The notes below the pieces were generated by a model, which searched no databases, was not told the origin of the DNA, and worked only from the letters and a program-made list of their open reading frames with translations. A DNA stretch of 64,000 nt, taken from contig JAEHOE010000010.1 in the NCBI GenBank assembly GCA_016858145.1, positions 744,001-808,000 on the forward strand, written 5' to 3'. The DNA comes from Edaphochlamys debaryana. Lineage: Eukaryota; Chlorophyta; Chlorophyceae; Chlamydomonadales. Positions 60,722 through 64,000 of this stretch are shown in pieces. How positions within the stretch are numbered: position 1 is the stretch's first letter; each line of letters opens with the position of its first letter. The position numbers and the translations under genes were made by a program.

Positions 60722-62182
60722 ATGAACAGTATCTTTGTGGCCACAGACCGCACCCCCAGTGTGTCCACCACAGAGCTCGTGCAGCGCATCCTGAGCAACG
60801 TGGAGCTCTACGCCGCCAGAAACAGGGCACGGGGTTGCCACGCGCCCCTTGTCCCCGCATTTTCTTGCCGTACTCCAATGGAGTTTGACGCCACCATTTC
60901 GCCAGCCGCCGAGGCCAACGTGCCCCGAGTCCTCGAGCGCTTTGAGTCGCTGATGCAAGAGCGGACCAAGCATCACCTGGGCTACCCATACAACCTGTCG
61001 TACGACGGCTCCGACCTGTGGCCCCTGCAGCAGTACAGCATCAACAACCTGGGCGATCCATACATTGAGAGCAACTATGGCATCCACTCACGCCCGTTTG
61101 AGGTCGCCGTGGTGGAGTGGTTCTGCCGCTTGTGGGAGATTGACCCCTCGCCAGCCGTGTCGTGGGGCTACGTCACCAACTGTGGCACTGAGGGCAACCT
61201 GCAGGGCATTTACATTGGGCGGGAGAGCCTGCCCGACGCCCCCCTCTTTGCGTCAGAGGCGTCGCACTACTCTGTCTTCAAAGCCGCCAAAATGTTCCGC
61301 ATGAAGTGTGTGCGTGTCAGGGCCCTGCCGACGGGTCACATGGATCTGGTGGACTTGGAGCACAAGCTGAAGGAGCACGGCGGCCGCGGCGCCATCCTCA
61401 ACCTCAACTGCGGCTCTACTATGACGGGCGCGGTGGATGACGTCGATGGCGCGCTCGCTCTCTTGGAGCGGCTGTACGCGGGGGAGCGCAGCTCCCCCGC
61501 ACCCCTCCGGCCCAGCAAGGAGCTTGGGGATGCGTCTGAGGAAGCATCTGAGCAGCAGGAGGGTCTTACAGGGCACACAGGGCAGCAGCAGGGGGGGTCG
61601 GGGGGGCAGCATGCCCCCCGGAAGTACTATGTGCACTGCGACGGCGCCCTAATGGCGCTGCTCCTGCCCTTCCTATCACACCAGCGCCTCATCTCCTTTA
61701 AGAAAAGCATTGATTCGGTGGCCGTTTCTGGGCACAAGTTCCTGGGCACCCCCATGCCCTGCGGCGTGTTTGTGACTCGCGCAGAGCACGTCTCCAAGGT
61801 GTGGTCAGATGTGGATTACATTGGGTCTCGTGATGCAACCATGATGGGCTCGCGCAACGGCCATGCGCCTCTCTACGTGTGGCGCTTCCTGGTGCGAAAG
61901 GGAGAGGCCGGGCTCGCCCGTGAGGCGCAAGAGTGTGTCAAGCATGCAGAGTACATGCGGGACCAAATGCTTGACAAGGGCGTTGCGGGAGTGCTGCTCA
62001 ACCCTCACTCTACTACGGTGGTCATGCCCATCCCGTCAGAGGACGTCGTGCGTAAGTGGCAGCTGGCTTGTAAGGACGGTCAATGCCATGTAGTTGTCAT
62101 GCCCAGCGTGACGACCGGCGTGATTGATGCGTTCATTGTGGACTACATGCGCATGGGTTACAATGGGTCGAGCACCCTATGA
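60722..62182 (+). CDS. SDC: PLP-dependent serine/histidine decarboxylase-like enzyme
   Basis: The 486-residue intronless frame matches plant serine decarboxylase, a group II decarboxylase that turns serine into ethanolamine. Visible family blocks: HHLGYPYNLSYD, QQYSINNLGDPYIESNYG, WGYVTNCGTEGNLQGIYIGR, SEASHYSVFKAAKMFRM, YYVHCDGALMALLLPF, AVSGHKFLGTPMPCG with PLP Lys339, and SRDATMMGSRNGHAPLYVW. An insertion of about 50 Ser/Gln/Gly-rich residues (KELGDASEEASEQQEG and on) sits after LERLYAGER, between two core strands, and is absent from plant homologues I remember. Substrate could also be histidine or an aromatic acid. The lack of introns and the viral context suggest capture from a green host. 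Confidence 0.85.
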   Translation: MNSIFVATDRTPSVSTTELVQRILSNVELYAARNRARGCHAPLVPAFSCRTPMEFDATISPAAEANVPRVLERFESLMQERTKHHLGYPYNLSYDGSDLWPLQQYSINNLGDPYIESNYGIHSRPFEVAVVEWFCRLWEIDPSPAVSWGYVTNCGTEGNLQGIYIGRESLPDAPLFASEASHYSVFKAAKMFRMKCVRVRALPTGHMDLVDLEHKLKEHGGRGAILNLNCGSTMTGAVDDVDGALALLERLYAGERSSPAPLRPSKELGDASEEASEQQEGLTGHTGQQQGGSGGQHAPRKYYVHCDGALMALLLPFLSHQRLISFKKSIDSVAVSGHKFLGTPMPCGVFVTRAEHVSKVWSDVDYIGSRDATMMGSRNGHAPLYVWRFLVRKGEAGLAREAQECVKHAEYMRDQMLDKGVAGVLLNPHSTTVVMPIPSEDVVRKWQLACKDGQCHVVVMPSVTTGVIDAFIVDYMRMGYNGSSTL

Positions 62183-62239
62183 GCGCCCTTCAATTACTGC
62201 CTCACATCACTCCTCACCTGCTCACCTGCTCACTCTCCA

Positions 62240-63340
62240 CCACACCTCCATGGCGTTTCGTGGGAATCATGGAATTTCTGGCGGCCATGCCTGGCCGCCT
62301 CTCTGACCCTCTATTCCACAATTCCATGGTGTTTCGTGGAACTGTGGAATTTCTGGTGGCCGTGCCTGCCCAGGGCGCAGCCTCTCTGACCCTCTACATT
62401 CCACAATTCCATGGTGTTTCGTGGAACTGTGGAATTTCTGGTGGCCGTGCCTGCCCAGGGCGCAGCCTCTCTGACCCTCTACATTCCACAATTCCATGGT
62501 GTTTCGTGGAACTGTGGAATTTCTGGTGGCCGTGCCTGCCCAGGGCGCAGCCTCTCTGACTCTCTATATTCCACAATTCCATGGTGTTTCGTGGAACTGT
62601 GGAATTTCTGGTGGCCGTGCCTGCCCAGGGCGCAGCCTCTCTGACCCTCTACATTCCACAATTCCATGGTGTTTCGTGGAACTGTGGAATTTCTGGTGGC
62701 CGTGCCTGCCCAGGGCGCAGCCTCTCTGACCCTCTATATTCCACAATTCCATGGTGTTTCGTGGAACTGTGGAATTTCTGGTGGCCGTGCCTGCCCAGGG
62801 CGCAGCCTCTCTGACCCTCTATATTCCACAATTCCATGGTGTTTCGTGGAACTGTGGAATTTCTGGTGGCCGTGCCTGCCCAGGGCGCAGCCTCTCTGAC
62901 CCTCTATATTCCACAATTCCATGGTGTTTCGTGGAACTGTGGAATTTCTGGTGGCCGTGCCTGCCCAGGGCGCAGCCTCTCTGACCCTCTATATTCCACA
63001 ATTCCATGGTGTTTCGTGGAACTGTGGAATTTCTGGTGGCCGTGCCTGCCCAGGGCGCAGCCTCTCTGACCCTCTATATTCCACAATTCCATGGTGTTTC
63101 GTGGAACTGTGGAATTTCTGGTGGCCGTGCCTGCCCAGGGCGCAGCCTCTCTGACCCTCTACATTCCACAATTCCATGGTGTTTCGTGGAACTGTGGAAT
63201 TTCTGGTGGCCGTGCCTGCCCAGGGCGCAGCCTCTCTGACCCTCTATATTCCACAATTCCATGGTGTTTCGTGGAACTGTGGAATTTCTGGTGGCCATGC
63301 CTGCCCAGGGCGCAGCCCCTCTTACCACTCTCCACTACTC
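62240..63340. repeat. 85-bp tandem repeat array with a 14-bp hairpin in each unit
   Basis: Twelve units begin every 85 bp from 62326 to 63261, with a diverged founder unit near 62250. Each unit contains ATTCCACAATTCCA and TGGAACTGTGGAAT, inverted repeats with one mismatch around a 10-base TGGTGTTTCG loop, then a GC-rich block (GTGCCTGCCCAGGGCGCAGC). Units are nearly identical, so the array is young or homogenised. Since 85 is not divisible by three, the open frames in it are not genes. Confidence 0.92.
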
Positions 63341-63900
63341 ACCTGCTCACTCTCCACACGTCCATGGCGTTTCGTGGAACTGTGGAATTTCTGGTGGCCA
63401 TGCCTGCCCAGGGCGCAGCCCCTCTTACCACTCTCCACTACTCACCTGCTCACCTGCTCACTCTCCACACGTCCATGGCGTTTCGTGGAACTGTGGAATT
63501 TCTGGTGGCCATGCCTGCCCAGGGCGCAGCCCCTCTTACCACTCTCCACTACTCACCTGCTCACCTGCTCACCTGCTCACTCTCCACACGTCCATGGCGT
63601 TTCGTGGAACTGTGGAATTTCTGGTGGCCATGCCTGCCCAGGGCGCAGCCCCTCTTACCACTCTCCACTACTCACCTGCTCACCTGCTCACTCTCCACAC
63701 GTCCATGGCGTTTCGTGGAACTGTGGAATTTCTGGTGGCCATGCCTGCCCAGGGCGCAGCCCCTCTTACCACTCTCCACTACTCACCTGCTCACCTGCTC
63801 ACTCTCCACACGTCCATGGCGTTTCGTGGAACTGTGGAATTTCTGGTGGCCATGCCTGCCCAGCGCGCAGCCCCTCTTTTACCACTCTCCACTACTCACC
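63341..63900. repeat. Higher-order array: 85-bp-unit core plus nested 8-bp CTCACCTG repeats
   Basis: The core GGCGTTTCGTGGAACTGTGG recurs at 63364, 63475, 63594, 63705 and 63816. Spacings are 103 (from 63261), 111, 119, 111 and 111 bp, differing by exact multiples of 8 because CTCACCTG is present in one, two, three, two and two copies. The left hairpin arm is changed to TCCACACGTCCA but still pairs mostly with the right arm. Confidence 0.85.
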
Positions 63901-63919
63901 TGCTCACCTGTTCACCCGT

Positions 63920-63995
63920 TCACTCTCCACTCTCACCTCTCCACTCTCACCTCTCCACTCTCACCTCTCCACTCTCACCTCTCCACTCTCACGTA
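63920..63995. repeat. 14-bp minisatellite (CTCTCACCTCTCCA)
   Basis: About five tandem copies of CACTCTCACCTCTC run to the window end. Confidence 0.85.
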
Positions 63996-64000
63996 TCTAA

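Noticed and set aside
62326..64000. Repeated 60-77-codon ORFs and a 274-codon ORF in the 85-bp array
   Set aside because: Same reason: tandem repeat translated by chance, on both strands.

Overview
The window reads as nuclear DNA of a GC-rich green alga, most likely a volvocine such as Chlamydomonas, with a giant-virus (Nucleocytoviricota) insertion filling the right-hand third. Host signs are many short introns with GT-AG (and one GC-AG) borders, long Ser-Pro-Pro-rich exons typical of algal extracellular glycoproteins, alanine-rich disordered stretches and a LINE. Viral signs begin near 40.8 kb: intronless, tightly packed genes on both strands, giant-virus families (2-cysteine adaptor, S74 fibre chaperone, A7-like early transcription factor, UvrD-like helicase) and Fanzor-type mobile elements. 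The interpretation is an endogenous giant virus whose left junction with the host lies between about 39.4 and 40.8 kb.

Host part. Positions 124-5486 (minus) hold twelve exons of a RAD21/REC8-type cohesin kleisin; the C-terminal winged-helix end lies outside the window. A gap with old repeats follows, then a frameshifted, 5'-truncated LINE (about 7.2-10.9 kb, minus) and 6-7 kb in which I recognise no gene. From about 39.3 kb down to about 17.7 kb (minus) runs one very large mosaic gene for a secreted lectin: a signal-anchor exon, three copies of a Cys-rich module set separated by Pro-rich linkers, bulb-lectin-like modules, two long Pro-rich exons, five jacalin-like exons and many PAN/Apple-like exons. 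Every exon I could delimit in it is a symmetrical phase 1-1 exon, and a block of about 5.7 kb is duplicated in tandem.

Viral part. In order: a LamG-like fragment (+), a 2-cysteine-adaptor/HPD/polyQ/hydrolase fusion (-), a macro-domain protein (+), a C-terminal Fanzor fragment (-), a membrane-anchored protein (+), a second hydrolase (-), asparagine synthetase (-), an unknown Cys-rich protein (-), a UvrD-like helicase (+), an S74-terminated fibre protein (-), a 122-bp satellite array, an internally deleted Fanzor (-), a DDE transposase remnant (-), the A7-like early transcription factor (-), a serine/histidine-decarboxylase-like enzyme (+) and an 85-bp hairpin array reaching the window end.

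The viral genes suggest transcription (A7-like factor), DNA repair or replication (UvrD), virion attachment (fibre, LamG) and host metabolism (asparagine synthetase, a decarboxylase that may yield ethanolamine, two lipase-like hydrolases). The most unusual feature is a family of Fanzor right ends with conserved paired hairpins: one copy is attached to a C-terminal Fanzor half, one to an N-terminal Fanzor half, and two stand alone in the opposite orientation.
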